A stretch of 64,000 nt of DNA from Bathymodiolus brooksi (lineage: Eukaryota > Mollusca > Bivalvia > Mytilida > Modiolidae). The translations under genes were made by a program, and so were the position numbers. Below the pieces are notes generated by a model. The model searched no databases. It had not been told where the DNA came from and saw only the letters and a list, made by a program, of their open reading frames with translations. Below are positions 14,101-26,797 of this stretch, piece by piece; position 1 is the first letter of the stretch; each line of letters starts with the position of its first letter. The stretch covers positions 150,244,196 through 150,308,195 of the forward strand of contig OY804577.1 of the NCBI GenBank assembly GCA_963680875.1, written 5' to 3'.

Positions 14101-14345
14101 ACATAAACATGATGAAGTAATTGTTCCTACTGTGAATGTCTAACGTCAAACGTATGCCACATACCGGGTCTACATAAATATGATGAAGTGATTGTTCCTA
14201 CTGTGAATGTCTAACGTCAAACGTACACCACATACCGGGTCTACATAAACATGATGAAGTAATTGTTCCTACTGTGAATGTCTAACGTCAAACGTACGCC
14301 ACATACGGGTCTACATAAACATGATGAAGTGATTGTTCCTACTGT
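11062..14345 (+). repeat. 3,259-bp higher-order unit, copy 2
   Basis: This corresponds to copy 1 at 3,259 bp offset up to about 14,345, with near-identical private variants: TATCCC, GGGTCTACATACAC, TGATTGTCTAAC and CAATAAGATG. A 3-bp deletion at about 11131 (ACATGAAGGG in place of ACATGATGAAGGG) is unique to this copy. At about 12061 the copy reads GAGTGTTCC where copy 1 has GATTGTTCC. Its right part overlaps the start of the 3,971-bp-offset duplication. Confidence 0.83.
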
Positions 14346-16385
14346 GAATGTCTAACGTCAAACGTATGCCACATACCGGGTCTACATAAACATGATGAAG
14401 TGATTGTTCCTACTGTGAATGTCTAACGTCAAACGTACGCCACATACCGGGTCTACATAAATATGATGAAGTGGTTGTTCCTACTGTGAATGTCTAACGT
14501 CAAACGTATGCCACATACCGGGTCTACATAAACCTTATGAAGTAATTGTTCCTACTGTGAATGTCTAACGTCAAACGTATGCCACATACCTGGTCTACAT
14601 AAACATGATGAAGTGATTGTTCCTACTGTGAATGTCTAACGTCAAACGTATGCCACATACCGGGTCAACATAAACATGATGAAGTGATTGTTCCTACTGT
14701 GAATGTCTAACGTCAAACGTATGCCACATACCTGGTCTACATAAACATGATGAAGTAATTGTTCCTACTGTGAATGTCGAACGTCAAACGTATGCCACAT
14801 ACCGGGTCTACATAAACATGATGAAGTGATTGTTCCTACTGTGAATGTCTAACGTCAATCGTATGCCAAATACCGGGTCTACATAAACATGATGAAGTAA
14901 TTGTTCCTACTGTGAATGTCGAACGTCAAACGTACGCCACATACCTGGTCTACATAAACATGATGAAGTGATTGTTCCTACTGTGAATGTCTAACGTCAA
15001 ACGTACGCCACATACCGGGTCTACATAAACATGATGAAGTGATTGTTCCTACTGTGAATGTCTAACGTTAAACGTATGCCACATACCGGGTCTACATAAA
15101 CCTTATGAAGTAATTGTTCCTACTGTGAATGTCTAACGTCAAACGTATGCCACATACCGGGTCTACATAAACATGATGAAGTGATTGTTCCTACTGTGAA
15201 TGTCTAACGTCAAACGTATGCCACATACCGGGTCTACATAAGCATGATGAAGTGATTGTTCCTACTGTGAATGTCTAACGTCAAACATACGCCACATAAC
15301 GGGTCTACGTAAACATGATGAAGGGATTGTTCCTACTGTGAATGTCTAACGTTAAACGTATGCCACATACCGGGTCTACATAAACCTTATGAAGTAATTG
15401 TTCCTACTGTGAATGTCTAACGTCAAACGTATGCCACATACGGTCTACATAAACATGATGAAGTGATTGTTCCTACTGTGAATGTCTAACGTCAAACGTA
15501 TGCCACATACCGGGTCTACATAAACATGATGAAGTAATTGTTCCTACTGTGAATGTCTAACGTCAAACGTACGCCACATACCGGGTCTACATAAACATGA
15601 TGAAGTAATTGCTCCTACTGTGAATGTCTAGCGTCAAACGTACGCCACATACCGGGTCTACATAAACATGATGAAGTGATTGTTCCTACTGTGAATGTCT
15701 AACGTCAAACGTATGCCACATACCGGGTCTACATAAACATGATGAAGTGATTGTTCCTACTGTGAATGTCTAACATCAAACGTATGCCACATACCGGGTC
15801 TACATAAACATGATGAAGTAATTGTTCCTACTGTGAATGTCGAACGTCAAACGTATGCCACATACCGGGTCTACATAAACATGATGAAGTGATTGTTCCT
15901 ACTGTGAATGTCTAACGTCAAACGTACGCCACATACCGGGTCTACATAAATATGATGAAGTGGTTGTTCCTACTGTGAATGTCTAACGTCAAACGTATGC
16001 CACATACCGGGTCTACATAAGCCTTATGAAGTAATTGTTCCTACTGTGAATGTCTAACGTCAAACGTATGCCACATACGGGTCTACATAAACATGATGAA
16101 GTGATTGTTCCTACTGTGAATGTCTAACGTCAAACGTATGCCACATACCGGGTCTACATAAACATGATGAAGTGATTGTTCATACTGTGAATGTCTAACG
16201 TCAAACATACGCCACATACCGGGTCTACATAAACATGATGAAGTGATTGTTCCTACTGTGAATGTCTAACGTTAAACGTATACCACATACCTGGTCTACA
16301 TAAATATGATGAAGTGATTGTTCCTACTGTGAATGTCTAACGTCAAGCGTATGCCACATACCGGGTCTACATAAACATGATGAAG
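13380..16385 (+). repeat. Block duplicated at 3,971 bp offset, first member (about 3.0 kb)
   Basis: This block recurs at 17351-20356. Markers 3,971 bp apart are the TTAACATG head (14033 and 18004), the A39G string TAGCG (15629 and 19600), the AAGCCTTATG head (16021 and 19992), and the GCCAAATACC variant (about 14867 and 18838). The offset equals 56 monomers less five bases. A 69-bp monomer with an ACGGTCTAC tail (15440 and 19411) is shared by both members, so that 2-bp loss came before the duplication. Confidence 0.86.
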
Positions 16386-17350
16386 TGATTGTTCCTACTG
16401 TGAATGTCTAACGTCAAAGGTATGCCACATACCGGGTCTACATAAACATGATGAAGTGATTGTTCCTACTGTGAATGTCTAACGTCAAACGTACGCCACA
16501 TACCGGGTCTACATAAACATGATGAAGTGATTGTTCCTACTGTGAATGTCTAACGTTAAACGTATGCCACATACCGGGTCTACATAAACCTTATGAAGTA
16601 ATTGTTCCTACTGTGAATGTCTAACGTCAAACGTATGCCACATACCGGGTCTACATAAACATGATGAAGTGATTGTTCCTACTGTGAATGTCTAACGTCA
16701 AACGTATGCCACATACCGGGTCTACATAAACATGATGAAGTGATTGTTCATACTGTGAATGTCTAACGTCAAACATACGCCACATACCGGGTCTACATAA
16801 ACATGATGAAGGGATTGTTCCTACTGTGAATGTCTAACGTTAAACGTACGCCACATTCCGGGGGCACATAAACATGATGAAATGATTGTTCCTATTGTGA
16901 ATGTCTAACGTCAAACGTACACCACATACCGGGTCTACATAAACATGATGAAGTAATTGTTCCTATTGTGAATGTCTAACGTCAAACGTATGCCACATAC
17001 CGGGTCTACATAAACATGATGAAGTAATTGCTCCTACTGTGAATGTCTAGCGTCAAACGTACGCCACATACCGGGTCTACATAAACATGATGAAGTGATT
17101 GTTCCTACTGTGAATGTCTAACGTCAAACGTACGCCACATACCGGGTCTACATAAACATGATGAAGTAATTGTTCCTACTGTGAATGTCTAACGTCAAAC
17201 GTATGCCACATACCGGGTCTACATAAACATGATGAAGTGATTGTTCCTACTGTGAATGTTTAACGTCAAGCGTACGCCACATACGGGTCTACATAAACAT
17301 GATGAAGTAATTGCTCCTACTGTGAATGTCTAACGTCAAACGTACGCCAC
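16386..17350 (+). repeat. Linker between the 3,971-bp members, shared with 22.1-23.1 kb
   Basis: This segment matches 22130-23094 at offset 5,744 bp: AAAGG at 16416 and 22160, CATTCCGGGGG at about 16855 and 22599, TAGCG at 17048 and 22792. The match extends left to about 15445 (21189). It includes GATGAAATGATTG with TATTGTG, and a 70-bp monomer combining TGTTTAAC (C36T) with CAAGCGTACG. The same string occurs a third time 1,560 bp further on. Confidence 0.82.
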
Positions 17351-20300
17351 ATACCGGGTCTACATAAACCTTATGAAGTAATTGTTCCTACTGTGAATGT
17401 CTAACGTCAAACGTATGCCACATACCGGGTCTACATAAACATGATGAAGTGATTGTTCCTACTGTGAATGTCTAACGTCAAACGTATGCCACATACCGGG
17501 TCTACATAAGCATGATGAAGTGATTGTTCCTACTGTGAATGTCTAACGTCAAACATACGCCACATACCGGGTCTACATAAACATGATGAAGGGATTGTTC
17601 CTACTGTGAATGTCTAACGTTAAACGTACGCCACATACCGGGTCCACATAAACATGATGAAGTGATTGTTCCTATTGTGAATGTCTAACGTCAAACGTAC
17701 ACCACATACCGGGTCTACATAAACATGATGAAGTGATTGTTCCTATTGTGAATGTCTAACGTCAAACGTACACCACATACCGGGTCTACATAAACATGAT
17801 GAAGTGATTGTTCCTACTGTGAATGTCTAACGTCAAACGTATGCCACATACCGGGTCTACATAAACATGATGAAGTAATTGTTCCTACTGTGAATGTCTA
17901 ACGTCAAACGTACGCCACATACCGGGTCTACATAAACATGATGAAGTAATTGTTCCTACTGTGAATGTCTAACGTCAAACGTACGCCACATACCGGGTCT
18001 ACATTAACATGATGAAGTGATTGTTCCTACTGTGAATGTCTAACGTCAAACGTATGCCACATACCGGGTCTACATAAACATGATGAAGTAATTGTTCCTA
18101 CTGTGAATGTCTAACGTCAAACGTATGCCACATACCGGGTCTACATAAATATGATGAAGTGATTGTTCCTACTGTGAATGTCTAACGTCAAACGTACACC
18201 ACATACCGGGTCTACATAAACATGATGAAGTAATTGTTCCTACTGTGAATGTCTAACGTCAAACGTACGCCACATACGGGTCTACATAAACATGATGAAG
18301 TGATTGTTCCTACTGTGAATGTCTAACGTCAAACGTATGCCACATACCGGGTCTACATAAACATGATGAAGTGATTGTTCCTACTGTGAATGTCTAACGT
18401 CAAACGTACGCCACATACCGGGTCTACATAAATATGATGAAGTGGTTGTTCCTACTGTGAATGTCTAACGTCAAACGTATGCCACATACCGGGTCTACAT
18501 AAACCTTATGAAGTAATTGTTCCTACTGTGAATGTCTAACGTCAAACGTATGCCACATACCTGGTCTACATAAACATGATGAAGTGATTGTTCCTACTGT
18601 GAATGTCTAACGTCAAACGTATGCCACATACCGGGTCAACATAAACATGATGAAGTGATTGTTCCTACTGTGAATGTCTAACGTCAAACGTATGCCACAT
18701 ACCGGGTCTACATAAACATGATGAAGTAATTGTTCCTACTGTGAATGTCGAACGTCAAACGTATGCCACATACCGGGTCTACATAAACATGATGAAGTGA
18801 TTGTTCCTACTGTGAATGTCTAACGTCAATCGTATGCCAAATACCGGGTCTACATAAACATGATGAAGTAATTGTTCCTACTGTGAATGTCGAACGTCAA
18901 ACGTACGCCACATACCTGGTCTACATAAACATGATGAAGTGATTGTTCCTACTGTGAATGTCTAACGTCAAACGTACGCCACATACCGGGTCTACATAAA
19001 CATGATGAAGTGATTGTTCCTACTGTGAATGTCTAACGTTAAACGTATGCCACATACCGGGTCTACATAAACCTTATGAAGTAATTGTTCCTACTGTGAA
19101 TGTCTAACGTCAAACGTATGCCACATACCGGGTCTACATAAACATGATGAAGTGATTGTTCCTACTGTGAATGTCTAACGTCAAACGTATGCCACATACC
19201 GGGTCTACATAAGCATGATGAAGTGATTGTTCCTACTGTGAATGTCTAACGTCAAACATACGCCACATAACGGGTCTACGTAAACATGATGAAGGGATTG
19301 TTCCTACTGTGAATGTCTAACGTTAAACGTATGCCACATACCGGGTCTACATAAACCTTATGAAGTAATTGTTCCTACTGTGAATGTCTAACGTCAAACG
19401 TATGCCACATACGGTCTACATAAACATGATGAAGTGATTGTTCCTACTGTGAATGTCTAACGTCAAACGTATGCCACATACCGGGTCTACATAAACATGA
19501 TGAAGTAATTGTTCCTACTGTGAATGTCTAACGTCAAACGTACGCCACATACCGGGTCTACATAAACATGATGAAGTAATTGCTCCTACTGTGAATGTCT
19601 AGCGTCAAACGTACGCCACATACCGGGTCTACATAAACATGATGAAGTGATTGTTCCTACTGTGAATGTCTAACGTCAAACGTATGCCACATACCGGGTC
19701 TACATAAACATGATGAAGTGATTGTTCCTACTGTGAATGTCTAACATCAAACGTATGCCACATACCGGGTCTACATAAACATGATGAAGTAATTGTTCCT
19801 ACTGTGAATGTCGAACGTCAAACGTATGCCACATACCGGGTCTACATAAACATGATGAAGTGATTGTTCCTACTGTGAATGTCTAACGTCAAACGTACGC
19901 CACATACCGGGTCTACATAAATATGATGAAGTGGTTGTTCCTACTGTGAATGTCTAACGTCAAACGTATGCCACATACCGGGTCTACATAAGCCTTATGA
20001 AGTAATTGTTCCTACTGTGAATGTCTAACGTCAAACGTATGCCACATACGGGTCTACATAAACATGATGAAGTGATTGTTCCTACTGTGAATGTCTAACG
20101 TCAAACGTATGCCACATACCGGGTCTACATAAACATGATGAAGTGATTGTTCATACTGTGAATGTCTAACGTCAAACATACGCCACATACCGGGTCTACA
20201 TAAACATGATGAAGTGATTGTTCCTACTGTGAATGTCTAACGTTAAACGTATACCACATACCTGGTCTACATAAATATGATGAAGTGATTGTTCCTACTG

Positions 20301-20356
20301 TGAATGTCTAACGTCAAGCGTATGCCACATACCGGGTCTACATAAACATGATGAAG
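17351..20356 (+). repeat. Block duplicated at 3,971 bp offset, second member
   Basis: This is the partner of 13380-16385, carrying the same series of rare markers. It ends near 20356, where the first member has a GTGATT monomer with AAAGG and this one has a GTAATT monomer with CGTACG. That end is also close to the start of the second copy of the 851-bp 12-mer, so the two rearrangements share a boundary region. Confidence 0.84.
19493..20343 (+). repeat. 12-monomer higher-order unit, copy 1 (851 bp)
   Basis: Monomer order is: G15A with CGTACG; G15A with T21C and TAGCG; b; b with ACATCAA; g; a; C4T with A16G; AAGCCTTATG with a 70-bp tail; b; c; h-like with TATACC and CCTGG; e. Twelve monomers less one base give 851 bp. 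TAGCG at 19600 and AAGCC at 19992 are repeated 851 bp later. This copy also forms the end of the second 3,971-bp member. Confidence 0.88.
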
Positions 20357-21194
20357 TAATTGTTCCTACTGTGAATGTCTAACGTCAAACGTACGCCACA
20401 TACCGGGTCTACATAAACATGATGAAGTAATTGCTCCTACTGTGAATGTCTAGCGTCAAACGTACGCCACATACCGGGTCTACATAAACATGATGAAGTG
20501 ATTGTTCCTACTGTGAATGTCTAACGTCAAACGTATGCCACATACCGGGTCTACATAAACATGATGAAGTGATTGTTCCTACTGTGAATGTCTAACATCA
20601 AACGTATGCCACATACCGGGTCTACATAAACATGATGAAGTAATTGTTCCTACTGTGAATGTCGAACGTCAAACGTATGCCACATACCGGGTCTACATAA
20701 ACATGATGAAGTGATTGTTCCTACTGTGAATGTCTAACGTCAAACGTACGCCACATACCGGGTCTACATAAATATGATGAAGTGGTTGTTCCTACTGTGA
20801 ATGTCTAACGTCAAACGTATGCCACATACCGGGTCTACATAAGCCTTATGAAGTAATTGTTCCTACTGTGAATGTCTAACGTCAAACGTATGCCACATAC
20901 GGGTCTACATAAACATGATGAAGTGATTGTTCCTACTGTGAATGTCTAACGTCAAACGTATGCCACATACCGGGTCTACATAAACATGATGAAGTGATTG
21001 TTCATACTGTGAATGTCTAACGTCAAACATACGCCACATACCGGGTCTACATAAACATGATGAAGTGATTGTTCCTACTGTGAATGTCTAACGTTAAACG
21101 TATACCACATACCTGGTCTACATAAATATGATGAAGTGATTGTTCCTACTGTGAATGTCTAACGTCAAGCGTATGCCACATACCGGGTCTACAT
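20344..21194 (+). repeat. 12-monomer higher-order unit, copy 2 (851 bp)
   Basis: This directly abuts copy 1 with the same monomer order and both private markers (TAGCG at 20451, AAGCC at 20843). It is followed by one extra consensus monomer (21195-21265) before copy 3, so the next spacing is 922 bp (851 + 71). Confidence 0.88.
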
Positions 21195-21265
21195 AAACAT
21201 GATGAAGTGATTGTTCCTACTGTGAATGTCTAACGTCAAACGTATGCCACATACCGGGTCTACAT

Positions 21266-22116
21266 AAACATGATGAAGTAATTGTTCCTACTGTGAATGT
21301 CTAACGTCAAACGTACGCCACATACCGGGTCTACATAAACATGATGAAGTAATTGCTCCTACTGTGAATGTCTAGCGTCAAACGTACGCCACATACCGGG
21401 TCTACATAAACATGATGAAGTGATTGTTCCTACTGTGAATGTCTAACGTCAAACGTATGCCACATACCGGGTCTACATAAACATGATGAAGTGATTGTTC
21501 CTACTGTGAATGTCTAACATCAAACGTATGCCACATACCGGGTCTACATAAACATGATGAAGTAATTGTTCCTACTGTGAATGTCGAACGTCAAACGTAT
21601 GCCACATACCGGGTCTACATAAACATGATGAAGTGATTGTTCCTACTGTGAATGTCTAACGTCAAACGTACGCCACATACCGGGTCTACATAAATATGAT
21701 GAAGTGGTTGTTCCTACTGTGAATGTCTAACGTCAAACGTATGCCACATACCGGGTCTACATAAGCCTTATGAAGTAATTGTTCCTACTGTGAATGTCTA
21801 ACGTCAAACGTATGCCACATACGGGTCTACATAAACATGATGAAGTGATTGTTCCTACTGTGAATGTCTAACGTCAAACGTATGCCACATACCGGGTCTA
21901 CATAAACATGATGAAGTGATTGTTCATACTGTGAATGTCTAACGTCAAACATACGCCACATACCGGGTCTACATAAACATGATGAAGTGATTGTTCCTAC
22001 TGTGAATGTCTAACGTTAAACGTATACCACATACCTGGTCTACATAAATATGATGAAGTGATTGTTCCTACTGTGAATGTCTAACGTCAAGCGTATGCCA
22101 CATACCGGGTCTACAT
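21266..22116 (+). repeat. 12-monomer higher-order unit, copy 3
   Basis: This has the same monomer order as copies 1 and 2 (TAGCG at 21373, AAGCC at 21765), ending with an A46G monomer at 22116. It then runs into the AAAGG string shared with 16.4 kb. Its right two-thirds also lie within the first copy of the 1,560-bp tandem duplication. Confidence 0.87.
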
Positions 22117-23120
22117 AAACATGATGAAGTGATTGTTCCTACTGTGAATGTCTAACGTCAAAGGTATGCCACATACCGGGTCTACATAAACATGATGAAG
22201 TGATTGTTCCTACTGTGAATGTCTAACGTCAAACGTACGCCACATACCGGGTCTACATAAACATGATGAAGTGATTGTTCCTACTGTGAATGTCTAACGT
22301 TAAACGTATGCCACATACCGGGTCTACATAAACCTTATGAAGTAATTGTTCCTACTGTGAATGTCTAACGTCAAACGTATGCCACATACCGGGTCTACAT
22401 AAACATGATGAAGTGATTGTTCCTACTGTGAATGTCTAACGTCAAACGTATGCCACATACCGGGTCTACATAAACATGATGAAGTGATTGTTCATACTGT
22501 GAATGTCTAACGTCAAACATACGCCACATACCGGGTCTACATAAACATGATGAAGGGATTGTTCCTACTGTGAATGTCTAACGTTAAACGTACGCCACAT
22601 TCCGGGGGCACATAAACATGATGAAATGATTGTTCCTATTGTGAATGTCTAACGTCAAACGTACACCACATACCGGGTCTACATAAACATGATGAAGTAA
22701 TTGTTCCTATTGTGAATGTCTAACGTCAAACGTATGCCACATACCGGGTCTACATAAACATGATGAAGTAATTGCTCCTACTGTGAATGTCTAGCGTCAA
22801 ACGTACGCCACATACCGGGTCTACATAAACATGATGAAGTGATTGTTCCTACTGTGAATGTCTAACGTCAAACGTACGCCACATACCGGGTCTACATAAA
22901 CATGATGAAGTAATTGTTCCTACTGTGAATGTCTAACGTCAAACGTATGCCACATACCGGGTCTACATAAATATGATGAAGTGATTGTTCCTACTGTGAA
23001 TGTTTAACGTCAAGCGTACGCCACATACGGGTCTACATAAACATGATGAAGTAATTGCTCCTACTGTGAATGTCTAACGTCAAACGTACGCCACATACCG
23101 GGTCTACATAAACCTTATGA
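21561..23120 (+). repeat. 1,560-bp tandem duplication, copy 1 (22 monomers)
   Basis: Sequence here and in the next 1,560 bases stays in register: AAGCC at 21765 and 23325, GGGGG at 22604 and 24164, TAGCG at 22792 and 24352. The left limit lies inside the monomer at about 21549, and the match ends inside the monomer starting at 23110. The exchange point was therefore within a monomer. Confidence 0.88.
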
Positions 23121-23180
23121 AGTAATTGTTCCTACTGTGAATGTCGAACGTCAAACGTATGCCACATACCGGGTCTACAT
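23110..23180 (+). repeat. Chimeric monomer at the junction of the 1,560-bp copies
   Basis: This monomer joins an AAACCTTATG head (type i) to a TCGAAC middle (type g, T37G). Elsewhere in the window the AAACCTTATG head is followed by TCTAAC. At 21549 the same place has a normal type g head with TCGAAC, and at 24670 a normal i head with TCTAAC. The hybrid is what an unequal exchange between an i and a g monomer would leave, with the crossover between local positions 8 and 36, where the parents agree. Confidence 0.85.
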
Positions 23181-24680
23181 AAACATGATGAAGTGATTGT
23201 TCCTACTGTGAATGTCTAACGTCAAACGTACGCCACATACCGGGTCTACATAAATATGATGAAGTGGTTGTTCCTACTGTGAATGTCTAACGTCAAACGT
23301 ATGCCACATACCGGGTCTACATAAGCCTTATGAAGTAATTGTTCCTACTGTGAATGTCTAACGTCAAACGTATGCCACATACGGGTCTACATAAACATGA
23401 TGAAGTGATTGTTCCTACTGTGAATGTCTAACGTCAAACGTATGCCACATACCGGGTCTACATAAACATGATGAAGTGATTGTTCATACTGTGAATGTCT
23501 AACGTCAAACATACGCCACATACCGGGTCTACATAAACATGATGAAGTGATTGTTCCTACTGTGAATGTCTAACGTTAAACGTATACCACATACCTGGTC
23601 TACATAAATATGATGAAGTGATTGTTCCTACTGTGAATGTCTAACGTCAAGCGTATGCCACATACCGGGTCTACATAAACATGATGAAGTGATTGTTCCT
23701 ACTGTGAATGTCTAACGTCAAAGGTATGCCACATACCGGGTCTACATAAACATGATGAAGTGATTGTTCCTACTGTGAATGTCTAACGTCAAACGTACGC
23801 CACATACCGGGTCTACATAAACATGATGAAGTGATTGTTCCTACTGTGAATGTCTAACGTTAAACGTATGCCACATACCGGGTCTACATAAACCTTATGA
23901 AGTAATTGTTCCTACTGTGAATGTCTAACGTCAAACGTATGCCACATACCGGGTCTACATAAACATGATGAAGTGATTGTTCCTACTGTGAATGTCTAAC
24001 GTCAAACGTATGCCACATACCGGGTCTACATAAACATGATGAAGTGATTGTTCATACTGTGAATGTCTAACGTCAAACATACGCCACATACCGGGTCTAC
24101 ATAAACATGATGAAGGGATTGTTCCTACTGTGAATGTCTAACGTTAAACGTACGCCACATTCCGGGGGCACATAAACATGATGAAATGATTGTTCCTATT
24201 GTGAATGTCTAACGTCAAACGTACACCACATACCGGGTCTACATAAACATGATGAAGTAATTGTTCCTATTGTGAATGTCTAACGTCAAACGTATGCCAC
24301 ATACCGGGTCTACATAAACATGATGAAGTAATTGCTCCTACTGTGAATGTCTAGCGTCAAACGTACGCCACATACCGGGTCTACATAAACATGATGAAGT
24401 GATTGTTCCTACTGTGAATGTCTAACGTCAAACGTACGCCACATACCGGGTCTACATAAACATGATGAAGTAATTGTTCCTACTGTGAATGTCTAACGTC
24501 AAACGTATGCCACATACCGGGTCTACATAAATATGATGAAGTGATTGTTCCTACTGTGAATGTTTAACGTCAAGCGTACGCCACATACGGGTCTACATAA
24601 ACATGATGAAGTAATTGCTCCTACTGTGAATGTCTAACGTCAAACGTACGCCACATACCGGGTCTACATAAACCTTATGA
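23121..24680 (+). repeat. 1,560-bp tandem duplication, copy 2
   Basis: This is the second copy of the 22-monomer unit. It carries the CATTCCGGGGG tail at 24164, the GATGAAATGATTG monomer just after it, and the TGTTTAAC/CAAGCGTACG 70-bp monomer near 24560. By about 24670 the order has continued into a string matching 17.37 kb. Confidence 0.87.
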
Positions 24681-25786
24681 AGTAATTGTTCCTACTGTGA
24701 ATGTCTAACGTCAAACGTATGCCACATACCGGGTCTACATAAACATGATGAAGTGATTGTTCCTACTGTGAATGTCTAACGTCAAACGTATGCCACATAC
24801 CGGGTCTACATAAGCATGATGAAGTGATTGTTCCTACTGTGAATGTCTAACGTCAAACATACGCCACATACCGGGTCTACATAAACATGATGAAGGGATT
24901 GTTCCTACTGTGAATGTCTAACGTTAAACGTACGCCACATACCGGGTCCACATAAACATGATGAAGTGATTGTTCCTATTGTGAATGTCTAACGTCAAAC
25001 GTACACCACATACCGGGTCTACATAAACATGATGAAGTGATTGTTCCTATTGTGAATGTCTAACGTCAAACGTACACCACATACCGGGTCTACATAAACA
25101 TGATGAAGTGATTGTTCCTACTGTGAATGTCTAACGTCAAACGTATGCCACATACCGGGTCTACATAAACATGATGAAGTAATTGTTCCTACTGTGAATG
25201 TCTAACGTCAAACGTACGCCACATACCGGGTCTACATAAACATGATGAAGTAATTGTTCCTACTGTGAATGTCTAACGTCAAACGTACGCCACATACCGG
25301 GTCTACATTAACATGATGAAGTGATTGTTCCTACTGTGAATGTCTAACGTCAAACGTATGCCACATACCGGGTCTACATAAACATGATGAAGTAATTGTT
25401 CCTACTGTGAATGTCTAACGTCAAACGTATACCACATACCGGGTCTACATAAATATGATGAAGTGATTGTTCCTACTGTGAATGTCTAACGTCAAACGTA
25501 CACCACATACCGGGTCTACATAAACATGATGAAGTAATTGTTCCTACTGTGAATGTCTAACGTCAAACGTACGCCACATACGGGTCTACATAAACATGAT
25601 GAAGTGATTGTTCCTACTGTGAATGTCTAACGTCAAACGTATGCCACATACCGGGTCTACATAAACATGATGAAGTGATTGTTCCTACTGTGAATGTCTA
25701 ACGTCAAACGTACGCCACATACCGGGTCTACATAATATGATGAAGTGGTTGTTCCTACTGTGAATGTCTAACGTCAAACGTATGCC
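24670..25786 (+). repeat. Displaced copy of 17.37-18.48 kb (offset 7,304 bp)
   Basis: The monomer order equals that at 17366-18475: AAACC at 17366 and 24670, TTAACATG at 18004 and 25308. The offset, 7,304, is the sum of 5,744 and 1,560 seen elsewhere, and the match extends left to about 23.3 kb. One visible difference is CGTATACC near 25429 where the earlier copy has CGTATGCC. Near its right end one A is lost (ATAATATG, about 25735). It ends at an inserted base at 25787. Confidence 0.84.
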
Positions 25787-25800
25787 AACATACCTGGTCT
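25781..25800 (+). other. Breakpoint scar between two higher-order families
   Basis: The local sequence reads TATGCCAACATACCTGG, one base longer than any normal monomer at this spot. Left of it the order follows the 18.4-kb block; right of it the tail CCTGG and the following monomers follow the 14-mer family, where CCTGG is the end of type d. The extra A sits exactly at the switch, so I read it as the scar of an end-joining or template-switch event. Confidence 0.72.
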
Positions 25801-25804
25801 ACAT

Positions 25805-26797
25805 AAATATGATGAAGTGATTGTTCCTACTGTGAATGTCTAACGTCAAGCGTATGCCACATACCGGGTCTACATAAACATGATGAAGTGATTGTTCCTA
25901 CTGTGAATGTCTAACGTCAAACGTACGCCACATACCGGGTCTACATAAACATGATGAAGTGATTGTTCCTACTGTGAATGTCTAACGTCAAACGTATGCC
26001 ACATACCTGGTCTACATAAACATGATGAAGTAATTGTTCCTACTGTGAATGTCTAACGTCAAACGTATGCCACATACCGGGTCTACATAAACATGATGAA
26101 GTGATTGTTCCTACTGTGAATGTCTAACGTCAAACGTACGCCACATACCGGGTCTACATAAACATGATGAAGTGATTGTTCCTACTGTGAATGTCTAACG
26201 TTAAACGTATGCCACATACCGGGTCTACATAAACCTTATGAAGTAATTGTTCCTACTGTGAATGTCTAACGTCAAACGTATGCCACATACCGGGTCTACA
26301 TAAACATGATGAAGTGATTGTTCCTACTGTGAATGTCTAACGTCAGACGTACGCCACATACCGGGTCTACATAAACATGATGAAGGGATTGTTCCTACTG
26401 TGAATGTCTAACGTTAAACGTATGCCACATACCGGGTCTACATAAACCTTATGAAGTAATTGTTCCTACTGTGAATGTCTAACGTCAAACGTATGCCACA
26501 TACGGGTCTACATAAACATGATGAAGTGATTGTTCCTACTGTGAATGTCTAACGTCAAACGTATGCCACATACCGGGTCTACATAAACATGATGAAGTGA
26601 TTGTTCATACTGTGAATGTCTAACGTCAAACATACGCCACATACCGGGTCTACATAAACATGATGAAGGGATTGTTCCTACTGTGAATGTCTAACGTTAA
26701 ACGTATACCACATACCTGGTCTACATAAATATGATGAAGTGATTGTTCCTACTGTGAATGTCTAACGTCAAGCGTATGCCACATACCGGGTCTACAT
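25805..26797 (+). repeat. 14-monomer unit variant carrying the CAGACG (type j) marker
   Basis: The order is e a f g' a h i j k l b c d e, 993 bp (fourteen monomers with one 70-bp member). The A45G marker CAGACG is at 26344. The same string recurs at 31692 (offset 5,887). Compared with the standard 14-mer, the g-q pair is replaced by a single g' and the phase begins at e. Confidence 0.87.
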
